Positions 41,660-57,236 of a stretch of DNA of 64,000 nt are shown here, piece by piece. How positions within the stretch are numbered: the stretch's first letter is position 1; every line of letters starts with the position of its first letter. The stretch lies in the NCBI RefSeq assembly GCF_002217755.1, contig NZ_BCFL01000020.1, positions 1 to 64,000 of the forward strand, given 5' to 3'. Made by a program: the position numbers and the translations under genes. The notes beneath the pieces were generated by a model. The model saw only the letters and a list, made by a program, of their open reading frames with translations, did no database searches and was not told the DNA's origin. This stretch comes from Streptomyces hyaluromycini. Its GTDB lineage: Bacteria; Actinomycetota; Actinomycetes; Streptomycetales; Streptomycetaceae.

Positions 41660-42883
41660 TCAGCGCGCGATCAGACGCACCGGGAAGTGGTCCAGGCCGA
41701 AGTTGATGATCGAGCGGTTGTACTGCACCGGTCCGGTCGGCTCGATCCGCTCGACGCGTTCCAGCAGGGCCGTGAAGAGCGCGGTCAGCTCCGTCTTGGC
41801 CAGCGGGGCGCCGATGCAGTAGTGCGCGCCGAGGCCGAGGGCCACGTGGCGGTTGGGGCTGCGCTCCAGCAGGATGTCGTGCGGGCGGTCGAAGGCGGCC
41901 GGGTCGTGGTTGGCCGCCCAGGTCCATACGACGACCCGCTCGCCGCGCCGGATGCGGTGGCCGCCCAGTTCGGTGTCCTTGGTGGCGGTGCGCAGGGTGT
42001 GCAGCCCGACCGAGGTCCAGCGCAGCAGCTCGTCGAGGGCCGGCCCCATGGCGGCCTCGCCGCTCTGCAGCCGGTGCCACAGCTCCGGGTGCCGTACCAG
42101 TGCGAGCAGCCCCATCACGGCGGTGTGCCGGACGGTCTGCACTCCGCCGACGACGATGTTGTCCAGGTTGAGGACCACGTCCTCGACCGGCAGCAGCCGT
42201 CCGGCGATCCGGTAGCCGGCCATCATGCTGATCAGGTCGTCACGGGGGTCGGCCCGCCGCTTCATGACCTGGTGCATGAGATACGGGATGAGCCGCTGGT
42301 GACCGGCCCTGCGCTCCTGCGCGGTGCGGCCGAGGAAGGCGTCGTCACAGACCTGTACGACCATCTCGCGGTCCTGGTCCGGGACGTCGAGCAGGTCGCA
42401 CATCACGGTCAGGGGCAGGGGGGAGACGACGTCGACGAGGTCGACCTCGCCCCGCTCCACGGCCGAGGTGACGATCCGGCGGGACAGCTCGGTGATGCCG
42501 GGGGCGGCGCCGCGGGCCCCGCCGGGCGAGAGGAACGGGGTGGCGGGCGCCCGGAGTTCACGGTGCCGGGGCGGGTCGGTCAGGGCCATCATGCGGCCCG
42601 CGCCGACGGGTGTGTTCCCGGCTCCGGCCCCGAGCAGTGAGCCGCCCTCCGAGCTGTAGACGGCCGCGTCCTTGAGGACCTCGACGGCCAGGTCGTAGGA
42701 GAGCACCGACCAGACCGGCCCGTCGTCGGCGGTCTCGGTGCGCTGGACGGGGCCCGCCTCCCGCAGCCGGTCGACGACGGCGGGCAGGTCGGGGCGGGTC
42801 CACAGGCCGGGGTCGCTCAGGTCGACGGAGGCGGCCGGCGCCGGGCCGGGGATCAGCGGGCGAGGGGCTGTACTCGTGGCCAT
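41660..42883 (-). CDS. cytochrome P450
   Basis: A 407-aa bacterial P450. The heme-binding loop reads ALGLGAHYCIGAPLAKTE, the K-helix EXXR is E-L-L-R in LDELLRW, and the I helix has NIVVGGVQTVRHTAV. The oxygen-activating acidic residue and Thr are atypical: VGGVQT replaces the usual AGxET/D. The first residues of the phenotype (ALTDPPRHRELRAPATPFLS) match Streptomyces tailoring P450s. ATG 42883 lies inside the end of the thioesterase gene (31-bp overlap), indicating translational coupling. It probably oxidises an amino acid on a carrier protein or the released peptide. 125 bp separate it from MbtH. Confidence 0.92.
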   Translation of the reverse strand: MATSTAPRPLIPGPAPAASVDLSDPGLWTRPDLPAVVDRLREAGPVQRTETADDGPVWSVLSYDLAVEVLKDAAVYSSEGGSLLGAGAGNTPVGAGRMMALTDPPRHRELRAPATPFLSPGGARGAAPGITELSRRIVTSAVERGEVDLVDVVSPLPLTVMCDLLDVPDQDREMVVQVCDDAFLGRTAQERRAGHQRLIPYLMHQVMKRRADPRDDLISMMAGYRIAGRLLPVEDVVLNLDNIVVGGVQTVRHTAVMGLLALVRHPELWHRLQSGEAAMGPALDELLRWTSVGLHTLRTATKDTELGGHRIRRGERVVVWTWAANHDPAAFDRPHDILLERSPNRHVALGLGAHYCIGAPLAKTELTALFTALLERVERIEPTGPVQYNRSIINFGLDHFPVRLIAR

Positions 42884-43643
42884 CGGGGCTCCCTGGGGGT
42901 CGGATCGGGCCGGTGCCCGACGATCGAGGTCAGCAGGCCCACCGGTCCGGGCCGTTGTACGGTCGCCAGCAGATGGCCGCCGGGGACCACCGTCAGGCCG
43001 AAGGCGCCCGAGGTGTGCTGCGCCCAGCCCGCGAGCAGGGCGGCGTCGAGCATCGGGTCGGCGTCGCCCGCGACGGCGTGCAGGTCGGTGTCGAGCAGCG
43101 GGCCGGGCCGGTACCGGTAGGTGTCGCGCACCGTGAGGTCGCTGCGGATGGCCCGCAGCGCCAGCTCCCGCAACTCCGGCTCCGACGCGACGAGTTCGCC
43201 CATGCCGCAGGTCCGCAGCAGATCCTCGGCCCCGTGCTGGGGCGGGGTCGGGGCGGCCCAGGTGCCGGGCGGGGACGCCGAGGCCGTGATCACCACCTCC
43301 GGACGGTGCTCGGCGGGCAGGGCGCGTGCCACCTCGTAGGCCAGCAGGGAGCCGAAGCTCTGCCCGTAGAACCCGAAGCGGCCGCTCAGGTGCGGCAACA
43401 GGGCGTCTGCCACGGTCCGCGCAAGCAGGTCGAAGGTGGCGGGCATCGGGTGGCGGCTGCGCCCGCCCCGGGCCGGCATGCGCAGTGCCCACACCTCGGC
43501 GGCCGGGGCGAGCGCCTGGGCCAGCGGGGCGAAGGCGGTGGCGTCACCGCCGGCGTGCGGGAAGCAGAACAGCCGGTAGGGCCGGTGGTCCTGGGGTGCG
43601 GGCACCAGCAGCCAGTCCCCCTCGGTGCGTGGGCGTGCGGGGT

Positions 43644-43647
<4 letters not shown>
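42853..43647 (-). CDS. type II thioesterase
   Basis: A 264-aa alpha/beta hydrolase that clears misprimed carrier proteins. N-terminal RLFCFPHAGGDATAFAPLA, nucleophile motif GFYGQSFGSLLAYEVA (Q replaces the more common H of GHSxG), and catalytic His in VPGGHLLATVQ. GTG 43647 overlaps the preceding NRPS stop by 4 bp (GTGA). The stand-alone form and position identify it as an editing enzyme rather than the releasing one, which is fused to the last NRPS. Confidence 0.92.
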
Positions 43648-50014
<6,367 letters not shown>

Positions 50015-50106
50015 TGTCGGTCTGCCTTCCTTGTCGGGGAGCGGAGGTGTCGGTCCGGCGTAGAGCCGGCGCCGGGCGCGTGTCGGACACGCGGTGTGCC
50101 GTGTGC

Positions 50107-53100
50107 TCAGGCCGGCAGCAGTTCGGCGATCGCGCTCACGGTCCTGGCCCGGAACACCAGGTGCGGCGGGACGCGGGTGCCGGTCTCCCGGGACAGGCGC
50201 ATTGCGACGCGTACGGCCGACAGGGAGTTGCCGCCGATCCGGAAGAAGCTGTCGTGGCGGCCCACCTCGGCGAGGCCGAGGATCTCCCGCATCACGTCGG
50301 CCACCAGGCGTTCCCTGCCGACCAGTGCGGTGTCCCCGCCGCCGTACCCGTCCCCTCCGGTGGCGGCCGCCGGGGCCGGCAGGGCGCGGCGGTCGGCCTT
50401 GCCGTTGGCGTTCAGGGGCAGCGCGTCCAGGACGTCGACGGTGGCCGGGACCATGTACTGCGGGAGCCGCCCGGCCAGGTACCGGAGGAGGGCATCGGGG
50501 TCGGGGGTCGCACAGCCGTCGGAGGCGGTCGTGACGTAGGCGGCCAGCCGCCGGTCCCCTGGGGCGGGCTCGTACACGGTGACGGCGGCCTCCCGTACCC
50601 CCGGGTGACGGGTGAGGAGGTCCTCGATCTCTCCCGGTTCGACGCGGAAGCCCCTGATCTTGACCTGGTCGTCGGCGCGGCCGGTGATCTCCAGCGTGCC
50701 GTCCGCCGTGCGGCGCCCGAGGTCCCCGCTCCGGTACAGCCGCCCCCCGTAGCCGCCGGGATCGGCGACGAAGCGGGTGGCGGTGAGGCCGGGCCGGGCC
50801 GTGTAGCCGAGGGCGAGGCCGCAGCCGGCCGTGTAGAGCTCGCCGGTGACGCCGGGTCCGACGGGCCGCAGGGCTTCGTCGAGGACGAGGACGTCCTTGC
50901 CGTAGAGCGGACGGCCGATGGGGATGGAGGCGGTCGTGACGTCCTCGGGCACGACGGTGTGGCAGGTGGTGAGGCCGAGGCTCTCGACGGGGCCGTAGCC
51001 GTTGGCGACCCGGAGTCCGGGGAACATCTCCAGTGCCTTGGCGACATGGGTCACCGAGGCCCGCTCGCCGGCGGTGAAGGCGGTGCTCAGTCCGGCGAAC
51101 GTGTCGGGGAACTCCTCCAGGAGGAAGTTGAACAGGCTGGCGGACAGCTGGAGCTGGGTGACCCCGTGGCGGCGGGTGAGCTCGGCGACGGTCTCCGGGT
51201 CGGGCCGCTGCCCGGTCTGCAGGACGCAGGTGCCGCCGAACATCAGGGCGCCGTACAGCTCAAGGGCGAAGGCGTCCCAGGAGACCGGGGAGCACTGGAG
51301 CCAGACCTCGTCCGGGCCGAACCGGGCGTAGTCCTGGCCCGCGTAGGTGCCGGTCAGGGCGCGGTGCGGCACGGCGACGCCCTTGGGGCGGCCGGTGGAG
51401 CCGGAGGTGAACATCACGCAGGCCAGGTCGTCGCCGGTGACGGGCAGCCCGGGGTCGTACTCCGGGCGGCGGGCCAACTCCCCCGCGACGGTGTCCAGGT
51501 CGATGTGCGCGCCCTGCCAGGCGAAGGGAACGTCCTTGCCCCGATGGGTGATCAGGTGTCCGGCGCCGCTGTCGGTGGCCGCTCCGGCGAGCCGCTCGGC
51601 CGGGAAGTCGGGGTCCAGCAGGGTGTATCCGGCGCCGGTCTTCAGCGCCGCGAGCAGGGCCACGACGAGGTCGAGGCCGCGCTCGACGAGCACCGCGACG
51701 ACCGTCCCGCGCCCGGCGCCCCGGCCGGCGAGGTAGTGGGCCAGCCGGTTGGCCCGTGCGTTGAGCTGCCCGTAGGTGAGCTCCTCGGCTCCGGCTATCA
51801 GGGCGGTGGCGTCCGGGGTCCGGGCGGCGGCCGCCTCGAACAGGGTGTGCGCGGGGGCGGCGACGGCCGCGGCCAGTGCGCCCAGCCAGCTGTCGCAGAG
51901 CGCCTCCATGGTCCGCGCGTCGAACAGGTCGCTGTCGTACTCGAACCGGCCGGTGAAACCGGTGCCCAGGTCGTCGACGGAGACGGACAGGTCGAAGCGG
52001 GAGACCTCCTGCACATGGAGTTCGCGGGTGACGGTGATGCCGTCGACCTCCAGCGGCCGGGTGTCCAGCGGATGCAGTTCGAGCAGGACCTGGCAGAGCG
52101 GGTTGCGGTCCCGGGGCGGGTCGGTGACGACCCGGTCGACGATCGCGTCGAAGGAGGCGTCCTGGTTGCGGTAGGCGCCCACCGAGACGTCCCGGACGTG
52201 GCGTACGAGGTCGCGGAACGGCAGGTCGGGGTCGATCCGCAGCCGCAGTGGCAGCAGGTTGACGAAGTAGCCGATCAGCCCGGCCGCTCCGGCCCGGCCG
52301 CGCACGTTCACCGGGGAGCCGATGACCATGTCCCGCTCCCCCGAGCGCCGGTGCAGCGTGGTCGCCAGCGCGGCCAGCAGCACCATGAACGGGGTGGCGT
52401 CCTCCTCGCGGGCCAGCTCGCGCACCGCCCGCGCGACCGGCTCCGGCATCGTGAAGCTGTGATGGGCGCCCCGGAACGCCTGGAGTTCGGGTCGGGGCCG
52501 GTCGGTGGGCAGCGCGGTGGTCTGCGGCACGTCCGCCAACTGCTCGGCCCAGTAGGCGAGCTGGGCTTCGGTGGCGGCGGCCACGGCGTCGTCGTACTGC
52601 CAGGCGCTGTAGTCGGCGTACTGGGCGTCGAGTTCGGGCAGCCGGTGCGGGCGACCGGCCCGCAACGCCTCGTAGACCTCCTTCAGTTCGGTCTCCAGGA
52701 CGGGCAGTGAGCCCTCGTCCCACACGATGTGGTGCAGGACCAGGAGGAGCACGGTCCTGCCGTCCGGCGCGCGCAGGGCGTGGGCGCGCAGCAGCGGTCC
52801 GGTCTCCAGGTCGAAGGGCTCGACGGCAGTCGCTGCGATCAACTCGGCGATCCGCTCGGTGGGTGCCTCGGTGACGGTGAACGGCACGGTGACGCTCTCC
52901 CGGACGACCTGGCGGGGGCCGGTGTCGCCGAGGACGAAGCAGGTGCGCAGGCTCTCGTGGCGGTCGACCACGGTCTGAAGGGCCCGGTGCAGCAGGCCGA
53001 GGTCGGGGGCCGCGGCGAAGCGGAACACCCAGGGCACGTTGTAGGTGGCGGAGCCCGGGTTCCACTGGTCGAGGAACCACAGGCCGCGCTGGTACGCCGA

Positions 53101-54822
53101 CAGGGGTGCCTCGCTGTGCCCCGACCGGGTCAGGGCCGGGAGCCGCTCGCCCTCGGGGGCGGTGGCGACGGCGGCGAACTCCGCGAGCGTCGGGGCCTCG
53201 AAGATCGCGTACGGGGAGACCACGCCGAAGACGTCCGCGACGCGCCCGACGACGCGCACCGCGGTGAGCGAGTCGCCGCCGAGGTGGAAGAAGTTGTCGT
53301 GGGCGCCGACGTCGGGCACGCCGAGTACGTCGGACCAGACCCCGGCGAGCAGCCGTTCGGCCTCGGTGCGCGGAGCGACGTACCCGTCCCGCACCAACGC
53401 GTTCTCGGCGCCGGGGTTCGGCAGGGCCGCCCGGTCGATCTTGCCGCCCGCGGTCAGCGGGAAGGCGTCCAGGACGGTGAGGCTCCCGGGGACCATGTGC
53501 TCGGGCAGCCGGTCCGCCAGGAACGCGCGGACCTCGCGGTACTCCGGCGGCACCGGCGCGGTGGTGGTGGCGTAGGCGGCCAGCCGGCCCTCGTGGGCGG
53601 TCACCACGCAGGCGGCGACCGACGGATGGGCGGCCAGCGCCTGTTCGACCTCGCCGGGCTCGACCCGGAAGCCGCGGATCTTCACCTGGTGGTCGGTGCG
53701 ACCGACGAACTCCAGAGCGCCGGAGGACCGCCGCACCAGGTCGCCCGTGCGGTACATGCGGGCACCCGGCACGGCCGAGAACGGGTCGGCCACGAAGCGT
53801 TCGGCGGTCGCCGCGGGGCGGCCCCAGTAGCCGGAGGCCAGCAGCGGCCCGCCGACGTGGAGTTCGCCGGCGGTGCCGTCGGGCACCGGGCGCAGGGCGT
53901 CGTCCAGCACGTACAGGGCGCGGTCGCCGAGCGCGTCGCCGATCGGCACGCGGCGCTCGCCGTCGGCCGGGTCCGCCGGCTGGAGGACATCCTGGACGGT
54001 GGCGGTGACCGTCGTCTCGGTGGGCCCGTACGCGTTCAGCAGCGGGACGCCGGTGAGTTCGGTCCAGGCGGCCGCCGTCTCCGGGTACAGCCGGTCGCTG
54101 CCGGAGATCATCAGTCGCAGCGAACCGGGGACGCGGGCACCGGCCCGCAGGGCGGCCACGACCTCCTGGAAGTAGCCGGCGGACAGGTTGGCGACGGAGA
54201 CCTCCTCGGCCGCCAGCAGGGCGAGCAGTTCACCGGCCGCCAGGAGTCCCCGCTCCGGTACGACCAGGCAGGCGCCGGTCGTCAGGGCCGTCAGGACCTG
54301 TTCGACCGCCACGTCCACGGAGGGCCTCGCCATGTGCAGGACGACATCCCGGTGGGTGATGCCGAAGCGGGCGGTGGCGGCCTCGATGTGCCGCGCCAGC
54401 ACGGACGCGGCGACATGGACGCCTTTCGGGCGGCCGGTGGTGCCGGAGGTGTGGACGAGGTAGCCGGAGCCGCCGGCCCGACCGGATGTCAGGGCTCCGA
54501 CGGTGAGTTCGCCGTGAGTCAGGAAGGCCGTCGCCCCGGCGTCCCGGACGATGAACTCGGTGCGCTCCGCCGGGGCGTCGGCGTCGACCGGCAGATGGAT
54601 CCCGCCGGCCCGCAGCACGGCCAGCAGTCCGACCACGTGGTCGAGACGGTCCCGCCCGGACACCGCGACGACCTGGCCCGGGGCGATGCCCGCCGCCAGG
54701 GCACCGGTCAGCCCGTCGAGTTCCGCGTAGCTGAGGGTCCGGCCCGCGCAGCGCACGGCGGGCCGGCCGGAATGGCGGCGTACGGCCGCCTCGAATGCGA
54801 AGGGAATACCGTCTGAGGACAT
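50107..54822 (-). CDS. NRPS, A-T-C-A-T (modules 1 and 2, initiation)
   Basis: A 1571-aa synthetase starting directly with an A domain, as expected for the first protein. A1 (10-465), T (Ser518 in LGGDS), C (570-960), A2 (990-1482), T (Ser1533 in IGGNS). A1 is unusual: A3 is TSGTTGRPKG, A4 is SVDVAVEQ rather than FDxSxxE, and its code DVENMSAVTK has Glu239 and Asn278 as in the Orn code DMENLGLINK. A2 has YGPVESLG in place of YGPTE and code DALQFAGGLK, for which I have no prediction. The C domain has HHIVWDEG, with Glu where Gly usually follows Asp. ATG 54822. No fatty acyl-loading C domain, so no lipid tail is predicted. Confidence 0.95.
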   Translation of the reverse strand: MSSDGIPFAFEAAVRRHSGRPAVRCAGRTLSYAELDGLTGALAAGIAPGQVVAVSGRDRLDHVVGLLAVLRAGGIHLPVDADAPAERTEFIVRDAGATAFLTHGELTVGALTSGRAGGSGYLVHTSGTTGRPKGVHVAASVLARHIEAATARFGITHRDVVLHMARPSVDVAVEQVLTALTTGACLVVPERGLLAAGELLALLAAEEVSVANLSAGYFQEVVAALRAGARVPGSLRLMISGSDRLYPETAAAWTELTGVPLLNAYGPTETTVTATVQDVLQPADPADGERRVPIGDALGDRALYVLDDALRPVPDGTAGELHVGGPLLASGYWGRPAATAERFVADPFSAVPGARMYRTGDLVRRSSGALEFVGRTDHQVKIRGFRVEPGEVEQALAAHPSVAACVVTAHEGRLAAYATTTAPVPPEYREVRAFLADRLPEHMVPGSLTVLDAFPLTAGGKIDRAALPNPGAENALVRDGYVAPRTEAERLLAGVWSDVLGVPDVGAHDNFFHLGGDSLTAVRVVGRVADVFGVVSPYAIFEAPTLAEFAAVATAPEGERLPALTRSGHSEAPLSAYQRGLWFLDQWNPGSATYNVPWVFRFAAAPDLGLLHRALQTVVDRHESLRTCFVLGDTGPRQVVRESVTVPFTVTEAPTERIAELIAATAVEPFDLETGPLLRAHALRAPDGRTVLLLVLHHIVWDEGSLPVLETELKEVYEALRAGRPHRLPELDAQYADYSAWQYDDAVAAATEAQLAYWAEQLADVPQTTALPTDRPRPELQAFRGAHHSFTMPEPVARAVRELAREEDATPFMVLLAALATTLHRRSGERDMVIGSPVNVRGRAGAAGLIGYFVNLLPLRLRIDPDLPFRDLVRHVRDVSVGAYRNQDASFDAIVDRVVTDPPRDRNPLCQVLLELHPLDTRPLEVDGITVTRELHVQEVSRFDLSVSVDDLGTGFTGRFEYDSDLFDARTMEALCDSWLGALAAAVAAPAHTLFEAAAARTPDATALIAGAEELTYGQLNARANRLAHYLAGRGAGRGTVVAVLVERGLDLVVALLAALKTGAGYTLLDPDFPAERLAGAATDSGAGHLITHRGKDVPFAWQGAHIDLDTVAGELARRPEYDPGLPVTGDDLACVMFTSGSTGRPKGVAVPHRALTGTYAGQDYARFGPDEVWLQCSPVSWDAFALELYGALMFGGTCVLQTGQRPDPETVAELTRRHGVTQLQLSASLFNFLLEEFPDTFAGLSTAFTAGERASVTHVAKALEMFPGLRVANGYGPVESLGLTTCHTVVPEDVTTASIPIGRPLYGKDVLVLDEALRPVGPGVTGELYTAGCGLALGYTARPGLTATRFVADPGGYGGRLYRSGDLGRRTADGTLEITGRADDQVKIRGFRVEPGEIEDLLTRHPGVREAAVTVYEPAPGDRRLAAYVTTASDGCATPDPDALLRYLAGRLPQYMVPATVDVLDALPLNANGKADRRALPAPAAATGGDGYGGGDTALVGRERLVADVMREILGLAEVGRHDSFFRIGGNSLSAVRVAMRLSRETGTRVPPHLVFRARTVSAIAELLPA

Positions 54823-54940
54823 GGGTTCACCCCGATGTTGGAAATGCCCGCGGAATTGGCGACGCGAGAAACGCTAGGTCGCGCCAACCCGGTGGACGGG
54901 CAGTTGGAGAGGAAGAAGAACGGCAATTTCGACGGCTCGG

Positions 54941-56188
54941 TCAATTGCCGTCCGGTGACCAGACGTCCTGCTGGTCGAGTGCGTCCGGGGCGTATTTTCC
55001 CAATGCGCTGATCAGCATCCGCATTTCCATGGCGAGGCATTCCGTGAAACGGATCAGCCCCTGGTCCGGGTCCTCCGCGACGGACAGCAGCGCGGCCCGG
55101 CCCAGGCCGACGGCCCGTGCGCCCAGCGCCAGGCTCTTGACGGCGCGGGTGCCTTCCCACATCCGGCCCGACACCAGCAGGCAGGGCGGCGGGTCGTCGG
55201 CCAGGCGCCGCAGGCACGCGGCGAGCGGCAGCCCGACCCCGCCGGTGAAGGCGACGGGCGCCCAGCCGGTGCCGCCTTCGGCGCCGTCCACCGTCACCGC
55301 GTCCGCGCCCGCGTCCACGGCCACCCGCGCCGCCTCGGCGACATCGCGGCCGGGGTGGAGTTTGACCCAGACCCGGGCCCGGGGGAAGTTGTTGCGCATC
55401 AGCCGGATCTGCTGGCGCAGGATCTCCGCCGTGAACGTGCCGGGGCTGCTGGAGCGCAGCACGTGCCGCTCGCCGAGGGCCGCGGTGTCCAGGCCGTACC
55501 GGTCGCCCAGCCGCGCTGCCGCGGCCGTGTCGAGGACGGTCATCCCGCCGAGCCCGGGCTTGGCGCCCTGCCCCGTCTTGAGCTCGAAGGCGAGCCGTCC
55601 GGAGTCCAGCAGGGGCCGGGCGGCGGGGTCGCTGTAGACGAGGTTCCAGACCTCGGCGTCGGCGTCCTCGGTGCTCTGCTGCACGGCCACTCCGCCGAGC
55701 CCGTCGGGCAGTTCGTCGGTGTAGGCGCGCAGCCGGCCGAGCAGCGTGACGGTGGCGTCGCCGGGCGGGCCGTCCAGTCGGCCGTAGCCGTGCACCGGAA
55801 CCACGTTCTCGCCGATGACCATGGGCAGCCCGAGACGGCCGGCCTGACGGCCCAGCGCCAGGCCGGGGTCGCCGCCGGCCGCCCGGGTGGAGCCCAGCGC
55901 CGACACATACACGGGCAGTGCGGCGGTGAAGCCCCCGATGCCGGTGGTGAGTTCGACGTCGTCGTACATCGGCTCGCGGCCCAGTTCGATCAGCTTCTTC
56001 AGCCGCTCCTCCATGAAGACGGGCGGGACGAGACGCATCCGGTCTATGTCGTCCTCCGGGGCGGTGGGCGCGCAGGCGCCGAAGAGCACGTGCCCGTAGT
56101 CCTCGGCGGCCGGGAAGGCGGCCGCCGCTCCCGACCGGGCCCGGCGGCGGACCTCGTCCTCGGGGAAGGCGGGGGCGACGGGGCTCAC
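54941..56188 (-). CDS. GltB-like FMN-binding protein (glutamate synthase catalytic-domain homologue)
   Basis: A 415-aa TIM-barrel flavoprotein related to the FMN domain of glutamate synthase. Markers: FELKTGQGAKPGLGG, VWVKLHPGRDVAEAARVA, GADAVTVDGAEGGTGWAP and SGRMWEGTRAVKSLALGARA. The CxxxxxCxxxxCP cluster that binds 3Fe-4S in true GltB is absent; the equivalent region reads GLIRFTECLAMEMRMLISAL. It lacks the glutaminase domain. It may use ammonia or another electron source to aminate or oxidise an amino acid. GTG 56188 overlaps the AsnRS-like gene by 4 bp, so it belongs to the mutase operon. Reaction unknown. Confidence 0.75.
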   Translation of the reverse strand: MSPVAPAFPEDEVRRRARSGAAAAFPAAEDYGHVLFGACAPTAPEDDIDRMRLVPPVFMEERLKKLIELGREPMYDDVELTTGIGGFTAALPVYVSALGSTRAAGGDPGLALGRQAGRLGLPMVIGENVVPVHGYGRLDGPPGDATVTLLGRLRAYTDELPDGLGGVAVQQSTEDADAEVWNLVYSDPAARPLLDSGRLAFELKTGQGAKPGLGGMTVLDTAAAARLGDRYGLDTAALGERHVLRSSSPGTFTAEILRQQIRLMRNNFPRARVWVKLHPGRDVAEAARVAVDAGADAVTVDGAEGGTGWAPVAFTGGVGLPLAACLRRLADDPPPCLLVSGRMWEGTRAVKSLALGARAVGLGRAALLSVAEDPDQGLIRFTECLAMEMRMLISALGKYAPDALDQQDVWSPDGN

Positions 56189-57186
56189 GGCGAGACCACC
56201 CCGGGCAGCTTGGGGAAGGCGTTGGCCTGCCACACCGCGTCGCGTCCGGCCACGTACCGGGTCAGCCGCTCGACGCCGATGCCGAAGCCCGCGCTGGCGG
56301 GGACGCCCTCGCGCACCAGGTCGAGGTACCAGCGGTACTTCTGCGGGTTCTCGCCGGTCTCCCGCATGCGGGTGACGATCTGCGCGTAGTCGTTGGTCCG
56401 CTCGCTGCCGCTGCACAGTTCGCCGAAGCCCTCGGGGGCGATGAGGTCGAAGTTGCGCAGCACACCGGGCTCGGTGCGCGACTCGCGGTCGTAGAACCCG
56501 CGGGATCCCTTCGGGTAGTCGGTGACGAAGAACGGGCGCGCGGCCTTCGACGACAGCAGTGCCTCGCCCGCCCAGTCGATCTCGGCGTCCGGGCTCTGGT
56601 CGTGTCCCACAGCCCGCAGTTCGGCGACCGCGTCGGCGTGCGTGAGCCGGCCGAACGACCCGTGCAGCAGCTCGGTGAAGGCGTCTACGTCCCTGCCCAG
56701 GAGTTCGAAGTCGGCGGGCAGCGCGTCGCGGGTGGACCGGACCATGTGGACCACGAGGTCCTCGAGGAGTCCGGTGATCCGCTCCCGGTCCGCGCCGGCC
56801 ACCTCCACGTCCAGCTGGTGGAACTCCGCGAGGTGCCGGTCGGTGTCGGTGGTCTCCAGCGGCTCCAGACGGACGTTGGGGGCGATGCAGAAGATCTTGT
56901 CGAAGGCCAGCAAGGAGGCCTGCTTGTAGAGGATGGCGCTGGTCATGAGCTTGTAGCGGTGGCCGTAGAAGTCGATGTCCACCTGCTTGGAGCCGCGGCT
57001 TCCCGGGTCGGTGACCGGCCCGATGACCGGCGGCAGCATCTCGGTGAACCCGGCCGACGTCAGGTACTCGCGGGCGGCCGCGATCAGCCGGTTCTGGATG
57101 CGCAGGGTGCTGCGGGTGGCCGGGGACGAGAGGTGTGCCCGGGGGGCGGGCGGGGACGGTGGGGAGTTGGGCGTGTCGTGGTTCAT
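56185..57186 (-). CDS. AsnRS-like class II synthetase core, possible asparagine synthetase
   Basis: A 333-aa protein with the catalytic core of class II asparaginyl/aspartyl-tRNA synthetases. Motif 2 is VRLEPLETTDTDRHLAEFHQ, motif 3 GFGIGVERLTRYVAG, and between them NDYAQIVTRMRETG. The N-terminal OB-fold that binds the tRNA anticodon is absent; the protein starts with a short Pro/Ser-rich tail. An archaeal AsnRS paralogue of this build (Pyrococcus abyssi AS-AR) is a known asparagine synthetase that activates Asp with ATP and amidates it with ammonia. In this operon the natural candidate substrate is 3-methylaspartate, giving 3-methylasparagine. The fold is secure; the substrate is inference. 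ATG 57186. Confidence 0.85.
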   Translation of the reverse strand: MNHDTPNSPPSPPAPRAHLSSPATRSTLRIQNRLIAAAREYLTSAGFTEMLPPVIGPVTDPGSRGSKQVDIDFYGHRYKLMTSAILYKQASLLAFDKIFCIAPNVRLEPLETTDTDRHLAEFHQLDVEVAGADRERITGLLEDLVVHMVRSTRDALPADFELLGRDVDAFTELLHGSFGRLTHADAVAELRAVGHDQSPDAEIDWAGEALLSSKAARPFFVTDYPKGSRGFYDRESRTEPGVLRNFDLIAPEGFGELCSGSERTNDYAQIVTRMRETGENPQKYRWYLDLVREGVPASAGFGIGVERLTRYVAGRDAVWQANAFPKLPGVVSP

Positions 57187-57236
57187 GGCTGCTGATCCCA
57201 TCTGTGGGTTGTCTGGGCGAGGACGGGGTGGGACGG

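Noticed and set aside
52729..54816. Long plus-strand open frames over the initiating NRPS
   Set aside because: No motifs, biased composition and exact antisense position to a well-supported NRPS gene.
50107..54822. Lipopeptide with a fatty acyl starter
   Set aside because: The first NRPS begins with an A domain, with no starter C domain or acyl-CoA ligase in the cluster. The desaturase at 4.2 kb is 46 kb away and paired with its own regulator.
54941..56188. Type 2 isopentenyl diphosphate isomerase or alpha-hydroxy-acid oxidase
   Set aside because: These FMN barrels are related in fold, but the ELKTGQGAKPGLGG and EGGTGWAP motifs are those of the glutamate synthase FMN domain.
56185..57186. 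A spare asparaginyl-tRNA synthetase for self-resistance
   Set aside because: The anticodon-binding OB-fold is missing, which disfavours a role in tRNA charging. Resistance remains possible only if another protein supplies the tRNA-binding part.
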